Origin: Bryoerythrophyllum caledonicum | Taxonomy: Eukaryota; Streptophyta; Bryopsida; Pottiales; Pottiaceae | NCBI GenBank assembly: GCA_963971425.1 | Contig: OZ020523.1 | Coordinates: forward strand, 23,417,105 to 23,481,104 | Direction of reading: 5' to 3' | Length of the DNA: 64,000 nt | Shown: piece after piece, positions 8,614-21,000 of the stretch | How positions within the stretch are numbered: the first letter of the stretch is position 1 | Layout of the letters: each line of letters opens with the position of its first letter | The notes under the pieces: model-generated | The model's input: only the letters and a program-made list of their open reading frames with translations | Told to the model about the DNA's origin: nothing | Databases searched by the model: none | Program-made: the position numbers and the translations under genes

Positions 8614-11600
8614 TAGATTGTCTGTTATGGAGGTAAGTTCCGCAAGTTGTTCTAGAGAGCCAATGGTTTGATTTTGATGATGGACGCATAGTATTTGTAA
8701 TGTAGATGGTTCAGTTCGGGGTTTTTTTAGCTCGGGTGGAATGTTAGGTTCTACGTATGTTACTGTGTCTGCTTCGAATACTGCAATGATGTGGGAATCT
8801 GGGAATGGATTTGAATGTTCGTTGTTGTTTTGATACCAACTGTTGTTCGGTGTGACGATGATTGTTTTTGTGTTATTTGGATCGTGTTTGGCGGCAAGTC
8901 TAGCCCAGTGTATGGCTTGTTCCATATCTTTCTCGTTGTGGGGGTGAGCTATGCCATTTCCGATCCATTTGTGGTCAAAGGCCTTGCCTAGGGATCCAAA
9001 TATTTTGTCTCTTTCGTATGGTGAGTAGAATTTATTTAGTTTGGTAGGACATGTGATCGGGGAGGAAAAGTATGAGTGCTCGATGTTAAAGGATGAGATT
9101 AGTGAGTCTAAGATGGGGGTGGGTATTGTGTATTGTGCATTTTTGAGGGGGTCAGTTTTTGGTATTCGGTATTTATACCTTTGGTAAAGCCATATTAGTT
9201 CGGTTTCAAAGGGTTGGGTTGTTGGTTCAATGTTTGTAGGGGTTTGTAATTTTGTATGATATTGTTTCCATAACCATTGGAGCCGGGTAATGGGTATGGT
9301 GTGTAAATGTCGGCCGTTTTCTTCGTATAGATGTGCTTGATTGTTATGTATTTGAATTGTGTTTGAGGATGTAAGGATATCATTTTCGGGGTTGCATTCT
9401 GTTGTGTAGATGTTTAAGAGTGGGATAATTATGGGTGGTGTTACGGATCTTGAGTCTGTGAATTGTTCTTGGGGGTGATGGGCTAGGATGATATCCGCGT
9501 ATGTTTTGTTTTGAATTTTTTGGTAGTATTGTTTCAATTTTTCGGTGTTATGTGTGGAGGTATTGGTATCGTGTCGTGGAAAAAGGTCTCTTTGGGGGAG
9601 CCATTTATTATATGTATTATCATTGTGTTGCCATTGGCATAGATATTTTGTGTAGGTATTTTGTATGTTGTTTGTGTCTGTGTGTTGGATATGTTTATGG
9701 TGTATGATGTTATTAATGGGATATGTGGTAGGGTTTTTGGGGATGTATGTTGGGGGTTGGGGACGGGGGTGATATGTATGTGGAGGATTAGCGGGATTGA
9801 TTGGTGTGGGGATATTTCTTGGGTTGATGTTATTGTTGAGGATGATGAATGAATCTTTAAGTATATGAGAGTATAAATGTATGTTACAAGGAATACGACA
9901 TATATTGAGGCATGTTTGGTGGCAAAATAGTTGTTTAGCAATATTTAAGGCACTTTTTAATAGTTTGGATGGGGTGAAGTGGTAGGTTTTGAAGTCCTCG
10001 TTGTTCATGATATGTGTGCCGTTGGGTAGCGTAATTTGTGCTAATTCAAAAATATTTTTTGAGAGGAGTTTTTGTAGAAGCTTTTGGGAGAGTTGGGCAT
10101 TGAGTGTGTTGTGGTTTAGTGTTTCTTGTCGCCATAGTGTTTCAAGTGTTGTAGGATTAATGAGGAAGTTTGGGAGTGTGCTTTTGAGGTGGACTTTGGC
10201 TATATGTTTTAATAAGAAGAATGTCCGTGTTATTGGTGATCTTATACAATCGCTTTTTTTAATTCTGGGTATGTTTTCGGCGCCCCCGTATTGGGCGAGG
10301 ATGTAATGAGTTAATCCATTATAAATTTTCCCAAGTCTACCTTTATCGTTTAAGGCATTTTGTAGTTGTTCTCCTATACATCGGAGATATGCGTTTTTTA
10401 GGGAGAAAGCTTCAAGACCAAATAGGTTATGTGGTAATTGTGTTATTGCGTTTGACATACATTTTGGTAGTCCACATATGGTTTTTTGTATGGCGATTAT
10501 TTTTTGATCAAGTTTTTTTATGGCTGGCATAGAGTATGGTACCCCATAAAAACTGTATGCCACACCTAGGCGTAGTACGGTATCAACCATTTTTATTTTT
10601 TGTTTCATAGTGGCCGGACATGTTGTTAGTTCTTTGCATTGTTTGTTGAGCTTTGTGGTTGTAGTGTGGATTTGGATTTTCCATTTTAGTGAAGGAACAA
10701 GGTTTGTACCTAAGTATACGTATGGTTCGTTTTGGTGTAGTATAGGGATTGGTTGGTTGCGGTAGTTGATGTTAGAGGTTTGCATTAGGGCTTTGAAAGT
10801 GGTAGGGTTCAATTTAGATTTGTTTGGGCATCCGGTAGCGGCACATTTTGGAACTCCCACATCCATGCCAGCCCATTTACAATATCTATCAATTTTATGG
10901 AGTTGTATTTGGATTGATTTGATTTTGTTAGTTATGGTGGCTAGGTCATCTGCGTATGCGGCGGAGTTTATTGTGACTTGTGATGTGCCGAAAGTATATC
11001 CATTATTGCCTCTTTCTAGCCATCTAAGTAGTGGTTCTAAAAATATAATAAATAAGTATGGGCTAAGGGTGTCCCCTTGTATAGTTCCTCTTTGGATGGG
11101 TATAGATTTTATTTTTCCAAAGTGTTCGCCGATATAGCAAGTAGATGATTGGGAATAGATGTTTCCAACAAGTGTAGTTGCCTCTTTTGGGTAGCCAAGG
11201 TCTGACATTATTGCTAGAAGTCTGGCATGATCAATTGAGCCAAAGGCATTTTTGAAGTCAACGTATAGTATGTATATATCTTGGTTAGTAAATTTTGCGT
11301 CTTCTAATGCGGCTATTATAGTTTGTATTTGCCGTGCGGTACTTCTCTCCGCTCTAAATCCTTCTTGACTATCATGTAGGATTTTGAATTTTTCGCCGTA
11401 TGAGGATAGTATGTGGGTGAGTGTACTGGTAAAAAGCTTATATATTGTGTTAGCTAGTGCAATTGGTCTATGATTGGGTAGCATGGATGGATCGCCTTTT
11501 TTGTATAGTAGAATTGTTGCACTTGTTTTCCATGAATTTGGTATTTGTTTTTGTTTATAGCAGTGAGAAAAGAATAGGAATAGTAGTTTATGAAATCTTG

Positions 11601-12321
11601 GAGGCATGTTTTTGAGTATTGAATTTGGTATGCGGTCTGGGCCTGGGGCTTTATTATTTCCAAGATTTTGGAGGCATGTATCGTATGTGGCTCTGTTGAG
11701 GTATTTATGTAGTGGAATTTCTGGTTCGCCCCGTTTGTCAAGGGTATATCCGTCTAGGTCGTGCCAAGGGTATTGGCGTATTGCACATGTGCATTCTATT
11801 GTATGTTGTGGCTGGTAATTACATGTTGGTACTGTTGGTCTATTGGTTTTTGTTTGTTGGTTGAATATTTCATTCGCAATGTCTTCGGGGTTAGTTAGAA
11901 TATTATTATATTGATCTTTGATACAATCCATTGGTGGGGATTCAAGGTTTTTAAAGACTTTTTTGTTAATTTTTTGGGGGCTGATTTCGTATAGTTGTCT
12001 GTATTTTGAGATGGCTTTTTTAATGTTTTGTTTTGTGTATTTTGTGATTATTTTCCGGGCTTGTATGTTGGCATTTTTTGCAATTATCGCGATATCTTTT
12101 ATCCATGTATCGTGGGGAAGGTCCGGAGGCGGCGGGGTAGGGATTTGGATGTGTTGTATAGTTAGTAGTTCGTTGTGTATGGGGTGGTTACGCCATTGAG
12201 GGTTTTTTTTTACAATTCTAATGGTTTTACGTATGGTATGGTATGTGGTTAAGTGTTGTTTCCAAGTTTTAGAAAGTTTGCGGGGTAGATACCCACCTTG
12301 TTGAGAGGTTCTGTTTGTCAT
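8614..12321 (-). pseudogene. E2 ORF2 fragment: reverse transcriptase and following region
   Basis: Read on the minus strand from 12321 this frame encodes the RT domain (KAPGPDR, YVDFKNAF, GTIQGDTLSP, YADD, all intact) and the downstream region up to LAELTSITDNL. There E1's tail begins and the frame runs into its antisense, ending EEEEERRSPKEPA at 8572. RNase H and RLE are missing. The break upstream is a single-base deletion near 12335 relative to E1. Between 12321 and 12698 the homologous protein (SDHS, IQLHIPNN) can still be read in another frame. It is very similar to E1 and E3 in protein sequence. Confidence 0.85.
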
Positions 12322-12697
12322 TTGGGGTATTGGTGTGCTCTACAAGTTTGTTCTAGTGTATCAGAGATTTTATTGATGAGTTTGTTTAGAGAGTGGCATG
12401 CTTCTTGCCATTGTGTTTGTGTTAATTGACTATTGTTTTCAAGAGTGTTTATGAGGGAGTCTATTTGTACGGTGTTTTCTTCGAAGAATTTTGTGTTGAA
12501 TTTTTCTATGTTGGTTTTTGGGATGGGGTTGAGTATGCGTATAGTGTCTTTGTTTGGGATTGTAGGAGTTCTACTAATTAGTGTGTTATTTGGGATGTGC
12601 AGTTGTACGGGTGAGTGGTCCGAATTGAGAATAATATCTTTGTTTGTTGTGGAGGTGTATTGTGTGTTGTTGTTTGTATTTATATAGAAACCATCTA

Positions 12698-13672
12698 TTA
12701 GACTCCAATCACTATAATTGTAGCCACCTGTCTAGAGAATTGTGTACCGGTATTGATGTAAGTGAAGTTTAAGTTTTCTGTGAAGCGGCGCCATTGGTAA
12801 TCAATGTTTTGAGGGGGGGTGTGATGGTTTCCATTTTGGCGGCCAATTAGCGCTATGTCTCTATTGAAGTCTCCACATAATAGGTATGTATGATTGGGAT
12901 GATTATTAATATGGGTTGAAATAGTGTTTTGTATATCTAAGAGAAATCTAGTATCTTCGGGATGGGATGGCATATACATGTGAAAGATTAACCACGATTG
13001 TAGTGGGTGATTAGTGATTTTAATTATTTGAATGTATGGTGATATGTGCATTGGGGTAGGGATTTTGTTGATGTTGCCGGGGAATGTATATTTTTTGTGT
13101 ATTAATGTAAGGAGGCCACCGCGGCCCGGTGTGTATGGTCTCCTTTGTTGCATGCATCTTGTAAGTGCATGTGTATTGTTAAAGATGAGTTTATAGTCTT
13201 GAAATATATTTTGTATATATTTTGTAGATTTTGTGGCGGTTAGTTTTGTTTCTTGTATAACTATAAGAGCCGGTGGTGTGTCTGTGTTTGCGACTAGAGT
13301 TTGTAAGCTAGGAAGGGCAGTATTTAGTGAGGAGGCATTCCATGTGATTATGTATGTATTTTCTTGGTTTTGTCTAATGTTTTGATTTTGGTTTTGAGGA
13401 GGGATGTAGGGAAGAGGTGGGGGTGGGTGGGTGTATTCTGGTATAGGGTCTAGACATTTTAGTGATTCATTTATGAGGTTGTTAGGGAGGTAAGGGAATT
13501 TTAGTTTTATTATATCATTTGAGGGTGGTATGTCTTGACTATGTAAGAAGTCGTATAGTCTTTTATGTATTGAGTTCTCATGGTTTATAATATTTTGGTT
13601 GTCTACTAGGAATTCAGTATAGGGGTGTGGAGTGTAAATGTGTCGTTCTGGTGGGTTTTGTAAGGTTAGCAA
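12698..13672 (-). pseudogene. E2 ORF2 fragment: APE endonuclease
   Basis: Minus-strand fragment with the APE motifs WNASSL, QETKL, MYMPSHPEDTR and GDFNRD, ending where a one-base deletion (AGACAGG against AGACAAGG in E1) shifts the frame near 12730, just before the SDH part. Upstream, the piece between 13672 and 13768 carries a nonsense codon relative to E1 (ATC TAA for ATA CTA). The domain would have been functional judging from its retained catalytic residues, but the frame is disrupted on both sides. Confidence 0.82.
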
Positions 13673-13767
13673 GGTTTGTAGGAGTGTATTAGTCCATGTA
13701 ATTGTGTTCCAATTTTGTGGATTTAGAAGTTGGTTACATTCATCTATGTTTGGATGAGTAGTGATTA

Positions 13768-16700
13768 TTAGTGCATATTAGATGTGGGGTGGTGGATGCG
13801 TATTTTTTTGTTGTATGTATTGGGCAATGTTTGGGTGGGAAGTGTTTTGTATGTGGTGTAATGTATGTGTGTTTTTAGAAATGGTGCGAAGGGTTTTGCA
13901 ATGTGTTCATATTCTGGTTGGAGTTTTATGGTATTAGGTATAAAGTAGATTTTGGCATTTTTCTTATGTGGTGTAGGATGTCTTTTTAGTATATTGGGCA
14001 TGGGTCCCGGGTTGGTTTCAATGTCTCCTCCTAGAAGTAGTAGAAGTTTGTGGTATATATGTTTAGTGGTGTATTTTAAAAGCTTTATTGTGTTATTAAT
14101 GACTTGTTGGTTTGGGGGTAGGTGGATATTTGTATTTTGTGTATGAGTTGTGGGTTTATTTATTTTTATAGTAGGTGTAGTTGTTTTTGTCTTTAGTTTA
14201 TTTTTAGTCCATGTGTTTTTTGTGGTTGTTTTTGTTTTAGTAGAGTATGGATGTATGTAAAATTGGTTGTATTTTACCTTGGTTGTTTTTGTCCGTGTGC
14301 ATATGTAACTATTATGTTTAAGACTATTTGTATGTGGGTTTATGTTGGTTTTTAAAGTGGCTTTTAAATCCTTTTTTTCATATGCGATGTTATTATATAC
14401 TTTGTGGTTTGTACAATTGTTTGTTTTGATGTTTGTATTAGTATTAGGTATAAAATATGTTTTGGTATACTTTTTGTGCGAAGCGGGGTGTCTTTTTAAT
14501 ATGTTCGGCATGGGTCTTGGGTTAGTCTCCATGTCTCCTCCAATTAATATGAGTAGTTTGTAGTAGATGGGTTTCTTGTTTTGTTTTAGAATTTTTTGTT
14601 TTTGAATGTGGCTTTGGTATTTGTGTTTTTTTGATTGTGTGTGTTTGTCTTTGTATGTGTGTATGTATATGTATGTGTTTCGTTGATGGTGTGTGGTTGT
14701 CTTTGTGTGTGTGTATGTAGTTTTATGTGGTATTATATTAGTATTCTTTTGTATGTTTGTATTAGTATAAGTCACGGTTTTTGTCTTGGTATTTGTATCA
14801 GTATCTTTGTTAGTATTTGTGTTAGTATTCGTATGAGTACACGTACCACTATTTGTATTGGTATTTGCATTTGTACAAGTATAAGTATTTGTATTTATAT
14901 ACATACCAGTATGTGTATCAGTATACATACCAGTATTTGTATCAGTATATTTATAAGTATACTCATCGATGTATGTATCAGTATACGTATCAGAATACGT
15001 ATCAGTATATGTACCCGTATATTGAAAAAATGAGTTTTCTAAAAGATTTCTTTCTAAACCTAATTTGTCTAAAACTATGATTTCTAAAAACAGATTGATA
15101 TTTATTTCAATCAGATTCGTATATATTCTTACTTTTATTAGAATTTCTATTTTTAGAAAGTCTATTTTTGGCACCTTCGGCGCCCAACCGGCCGGCGAAA
15201 CATGAATCCCACCTCCAATTTTAATAATTCTACATACTCTCAACAAATTTCTACTATTTAATCGCAAACTCTCCCCAACTTTATATATATAGTTTTTAAT
15301 ATTACTATTAATTTTCCATTTATCCATGTAGTTTATATTCCAATTTCTATTTTTAATCTGTACTCTTTTATTATTCCTATCTTCTCTATTTATTTTTACT
15401 CTGTCATTTTTGTTTCTCATTACAAGTTTGGTTAATTTTCCATCCGTTATTTTTGCATTTCTTAGAATGCATATTCTATTTTTAGTATTGCTGTTTTTAG
15501 CTATAGTCTTCCTAATTGTATTCTTATTATTATTTATTCCCATTACTAATTTGGTGCAATTTCCATCCCTTATTTTTTGATTTCTTAGGAAGGATTTTCT
15601 ATTTTTAGTACTGCTGTTTATAGCTATGTTCTTCACATTTGTATTCTTATTATAACTAATTCCCATTACTAATTTGGTGCATTTTCCATCCCTTATTTTT
15701 GAATTTCGTAGGGAGCATTTTCTATTTTTAGTACTGATGTTTATAGATATGTTCTTCACATTTGTATTCTTATTATAACTAATTCCCATTACTAATTTGG
15801 TGCATTTTCCATCCCTTATTTTTGAATTTCTTAGGGAGCATTTTCTATTTTTAGTACTACTGTTTATTGTTATGTTCTTCTTATTTCTTTTCTTATGATA
15901 ATGGTTTTCTACTTTACCCTTTCTTTTCTTCTTACATATCCGCTCCATTTTTGTTATTTTATTTTTAATATTACTTGCTCTAATTAAGACTTCTGAAATT
16001 TTATAAATATCTATCTTCTTTCTATTTAATTTATTATATCTCTTTTTACTCTCCTTCATTTTTCTATTTTTAGCCATTCTAGTATTCCTTGCCTTTTGAT
16101 GGTTTTTGGGTTTAGAATCCCTTCTACCCTTATGTATCTTTATTACAAAAAATTTATGATTGTTTTCATTTATATTGTTTCCTATTTTGTTATATGTAGT
16201 TATGATACTTATTTTCTTTTTCCTTCTATTATTTATTTTAATCCCATCTTTTCTCTTATTCCTTTTATTTTTTATTTTGGTTTTGATACTTTTCTTTTTG
16301 GAATTTTTACTTAGTTTGTGTGAGAAGTAGTATATTATTATTATCATTCTTTCTATTTTGTATATTGGTTTTTGCAATGGTTGATAAGTTCTTGTTTGAG
16401 TATTTATACCTGTATCTGTATCCGTGTCCATATCCTTACTTGTATTTGTATTTACATTAGTATTTTTTTCCGTATATGTGTTTATGCTTGTATTTGTATC
16501 TGTACTTGTAGATGTATTCGTCTCTGTATTCTTATCTGTATTTGTATGTGTCTCCGTATATGTATCCGTATTTATATCGGTATCAGTATATGTTATAGTG
16601 TATTTGTCTTTAATCGTACGAGTATATATATCAGTGTACTTGCTGGTATACGTACTAGTATATTCCCTGTTGTACGTATCAGTATACGTATTACTGTTCA

Positions 16701-18006
16701 TTGTAGTTATGATACTTATTTTCTTCTTCCTTCTATTATTTATTCCATTTTTTCCCGTACATGTGTTTCTTGTATTTATTTTTACATTAGTAATTTTTCC
16801 CGTACATGTGTTTATGCCTGTATTCGTATCTGTACTTGTAGATGTATTTGTGTCCGTATTCTGATATGTATTTGTATATGTATCCATATATGTATCTGTC
16901 CCCGTACATGTATATGAAGCTGTATTTGTATACTTTATCGTATACGGTCCCGGATTTATTTCTAATTCTCCGCCTACAAGTAGTAGAAGTTTATAATGTG
17001 TGGGTTTGATATTGTGTTTCATAATTTTTTATTTTTGTGTGAATTTTAGAGCTTTTATTATTTTTATGTTGTTGAGGTTGTGTTTGTTTGAAAGCATGTG
17101 TATGTCTTTTCTACTTGCTACATAGTAAATACTAGTAAGAAGATCTATGTTGTTTTGTGTAGCATGGTATACTATAGGGTGGATGTGTATTTGTCTTCTC
17201 CATTGAGTATGAGTAGTTTGTATTAGGAGGGATTTTTTATTTTGTTTTAGGATTGCTTGTTTTTGTGTGTGGTTTTGGTGTTTTGTTTTGTACTTTTCTT
17301 TTGGTTGTGTATATTTGTCTTTGTATGTATGTATGTGTATTATTATTTTTTGGTGGTGTGTAGTTGTCTTTGTGTATGTGTGTATAGTTGTGTTTGGCTT
17401 AGTACTAGTGTTTATGTTTATGTTTATATTAGTGCGTGTCCCCATTTTTATTTTAGCATACGTATGGGTATTGGTATTGGTATTAGTACTTGTATTTATA
17501 TATGTATCAGTATTAGTATTGATGTACATATCAGTATTTATATTCGTATTCAGATTAGTATTCGTATCCGTATTCTGATCAGTATTTATATCTGTATGCA
17601 AATCAGTATTTGTATCCGTAATTGTACATGTGTGTGTATCAGTATTCATACCAGGTATTTTTGTGCAAGATAGTATATATTTGGTATACTTTATGTATTT
17701 ATTTTTAATACAACATGAGGGTAGGGTGTATGTATTGAAGTATGTGTATCCTAGGGGGTGTACGTCTGTGTATACGGCCAAGTATTTTCTTATATATTGT
17801 GCCATGTAGACTATTTTGTTCAATACCATGTATTCTACCATGTATTCTACTATGTAGGCTATCAAGTATTCTACCATGTATTCTACTATGTAGGCTATCA
17901 AGTATTCTACCTTGTATTGTCTTCTATTGTATAATGTATGGGTCTTGTGTATAAGAAGGGATGGTATGTGTATGATACCTTTTGTCTTGCGGTCTTCCTT
18001 CTTCAC
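13768..18006 (-). pseudogene. E2 ORF2 leader: low-complexity region, four 2A-like blocks, 123-bp repeats
   Basis: From 18006 (GTG overlapping the ORF1 stop; no AUG at the junction in this frame) the frame runs to a stop at 17029-17031 and continues in the same frame to 13768. It encodes Tyr/Val/Met-rich and Asn/Thr-rich repeats. 2A-like blocks in order: a decayed KLLILNGED at about 17180-17220 (readable in a shifted frame), ELEINPGP at 16945-16968, DMETNPRP at 14512-14535 (Gly to Arg, expected inactive), and canonical DIETNPGP at 14002-14025. Between the second and third lies a Lys/Asn/Arg-rich stretch made of 41-residue repeats (about 15420-15900). The N terminus is thus far longer than in E1 or E3. 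Its end near 13860 is frameshifted. Confidence 0.8.
15440..15900 (-). repeat. 123-bp tandem repeats in E2 ORF2 leader
   Basis: Roughly four copies of a 123-bp unit (41 codons, so frame-preserving). Copies of the segment reading TCTATTTTTAGTA on the plus strand recur at that spacing. The encoded repeat contains STKNR, then RDGKxTKLVMG, then YNKNTN, and is strongly basic. The same unit occurs in more copies in E4 (22440-23660), and is absent from E1 and E3. Confidence 0.85.
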
Positions 18007-21000
18007 ATGTTTGACGTCTCACCTTCAATTCTTGGGGTGGTCATAACTTTGGTGATGGCTTGCAAGGATGCGAGGGCCGTGCTCATTGACTCTTGGATGG
18101 TGATCATTTGGGCCTTCAACTCATCATGTTTCTTGTCCGCATATGCTTGCGTCTCTAGTCTTATTTTTTTGTTGTTTTCTTCCACCTTGGAATCCACAAT
18201 GGCAATGATGTCATTCTTCGTGAGGACATTTGTTGGCTCATCAATCTTGAAGGCCTCCACGGTGTTAACAATAGCTTTGTTAACATCTAGGAATCCAAAT
18301 TCCACAATTTGCTCCTTGGTCGGTGGCTCTACTCCATCAAGACTTCTTCGGTGTGGTGCAAAGTCCACGTAATGTCCTTCCATCTTGATAACTTTCCCTA
18401 CAAACTTCCTATAGATTATAGGGTTGATGCAATGAACATTAGCACTACCATTGTGTCTAATCCCATCATCCCGATGGAACCAAATGTGAGTGGCATTACC
18501 CGCTCCCATGATTTTGTGAATCTCTTCACTAGTGTCAACCATGCTCATACGAATAGGTAGTGGTGATAGGGTTAAGGTAATGGCGTCCTTCTTTGCCTTA
18601 CTCTCACGGTTGATGCCCTTTGATGTAGTTCCAACAATGTTCGTTGGTTGCAAAAGCTCGTGGTTGGTTGCCACTTTGTGGAGCTTGATTTTTGCCGCTT
18701 GTTGTGGGGTTGGTGCAATAATGAAGGCATGGGATTCCTCTTTGATTTTCTGCACACTTGTTACTTCAAACTCAAGCCCACGGTTAAAACCATTGTGAAG
18801 GATCTCCACAAAAAGATCATTAGCGGTCATGCCTCTAAGAGATTCACTTTTTATTTTGATAGAGAGGTTAGAGTTTCTTGATATATCATGGTATGTTTTG
18901 CAAACTTTGCCAAGAGCATATTGTTTGTCTAGTTTTAAGATGAAGGGTCTAAGACCTTTGAGAAGTCCAATGCCATCTATCTCTGGCTTATGCAAGTGCA
19001 ATTTGACTACCCCCGCCCATACTCCCTTTTTCCCGGCATTCTTTAAACTCATACAAAGGATGGAGATGGGATCAATTACCTTTTTGCCGACTTCAATCTC
19101 CATGAACTTTAACCTATCAATCACCATAGCTTTGACATCATCATGCATGAGTACAAGGTTAGATAACTCAAAATGAATTGAAACATGAAAGTCTAGGGCA
19201 AGCCCCGTAGTGTCATTAACCGGGATGTCAAATGGGATTTGTGTTACATTGAGGTGCTGGCCCACGATTCCTTTTCTTGCACAAGGGTAGAGGATTTGGG
19301 GGATTCTTGGGAATGCCGGAGTTGCTAAGGAGATTTCCTTGGCCTCCATTTCTCTAATTCCTCTTGTGATCATGCTAGGTATGGATTCATCACAAGTTAG
19401 TGGCTCAAGTCCCTCCTCTTTGGCCATATCTTCCATCACTTGAAAGCCCATCCAAAATTTGAGGGAGGATGCATCTAGGTCAAGAGTGTGCATCATACCT
19501 TCATTGTTGGAACTCTTCTTTTTCTTGTTGGAGAGGGATACTTCGTCTTGGCTTGTTGTGGGGGCAATGCTCGGGGATCTTTTGTGTGTCTCACCACTTG
19601 CTTCTACCTCCATGGCGTCTCCATACATGAGAGTGCGTCTACTGCTCCACTGGTCCATACTTGTGCTGTCCTGTGAGGGGAGGTCGTATTGAAATGTTAT
19701 TGGGTCGCTACAGGGATCACCTTGGTCTCTGTTGCGATCAGCAGGGTGTTTATGAGGATTAGTAGGGTCGCTGGCACGAGTAGCAAGGTCGTTGGCACGG
19801 GCAGCAGGGTCGCTGGCACGAGCAGCAGGGTCGCTGACACGGGCAGCAGGGTCGCTGGCACGAGCAGCAGGGTTGCTGGCATAATCAGCAGAGTCACTGG
19901 TACAAGCAGCAGTGTCGTTAACACCAGTAGCAGGGTCACTGGCACAGTCAGTAGGGTCGCTGGTATAAACAGCAGGGTCGCTAACATTAGGAACAGGGTC
20001 GCTGGCACAAGAAATACAGTCGTTAGCACAAGGAACACAGTCGTTAGCATAAGGAACAGGGTCGTTGGAGCGATTGACAGGATCGCTGGAGCGATCAACA
20101 GGGTCGCTGGAGTGATCAACAGGGTCGCTGGAGCGATTAACAGGGTCGCTGGAGCGATCAACAGGGTTGTTGGAGCGATCAACAGGGTTGTTGGAACGAT
20201 CAACAGGGCCGCTGGAGCAATCAACAAGGCCGCTGAAGTGAGCAACAGGGTCGCTGGTTTTATCAGCAAGGTCGTTAGTATAATTCGCAGAGTCGCTGGC
20301 ACAATTAGTAGGGTCGTTAGTATAATCAGTAGGGTCGCTGGCACAGGTAGCAGGTTCGTTGCCTCGGGCAGCAGGGTCGCTGGCATGAGCAGTAGGGTTT
20401 GGGTGAGACTTGATAGGGTCGTAACGGATGTTAGCAGGGTCGCTATACAAATCGACGGGGTCGCTATCTGTTTTAGCTAAGTCGCTACGGGTTACGGTGG
20501 GGTCTGTGGGCTGACCAGCACGGTCGCTGCAGGGATCGAGTGGGACAGTATACTGATCAGTATGGTCGTTGTCTAGGGAGAGTGAGGAGAGTAGTGGGGA
20601 GGGGGTGTTCGGGGAGGAAGAGGAGAGAGGGGAGGGAAACAGAGTGAGTGAGGAGAGTAGTGGGAGGGGCAGGGAGGGGGAGATGGACAGGGGTGGGAGG
20701 GGTGGGCGGAGTGGTGAGGGCGTGGGAAGAAACAGGGGAGGGGAAGGGAGGGCTGCAGCAGGGGATAGATGGAGGTAAGGAATGCGAGTGAAGGAAGTGA
20801 AAGGAGAAGGTGTGTTGAGTGTACTCCCTGTTGTGTAGATGAGGGTTGATCCTCGGTTCGATGATGAGTTGAATCGGTTTTTGTTGTGGAGTTGTTGCAC
20901 TTCACTTCCAGATGCAGTGTTGTTGCGTGCTGCGATCTTGGTGCGGGGATGACGTCGGTTGCAGATCTTTGTTGTGGAGGGGCAGCAGTCCACCTTTGTC

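Noticed and set aside
19697..20386. Long opposite-strand frames over the heptad repeats (plus 19689-20480 and another minus frame)
   Set aside because: 21-bp repeats keep every frame open; only the frame in register with ORF1 has support.
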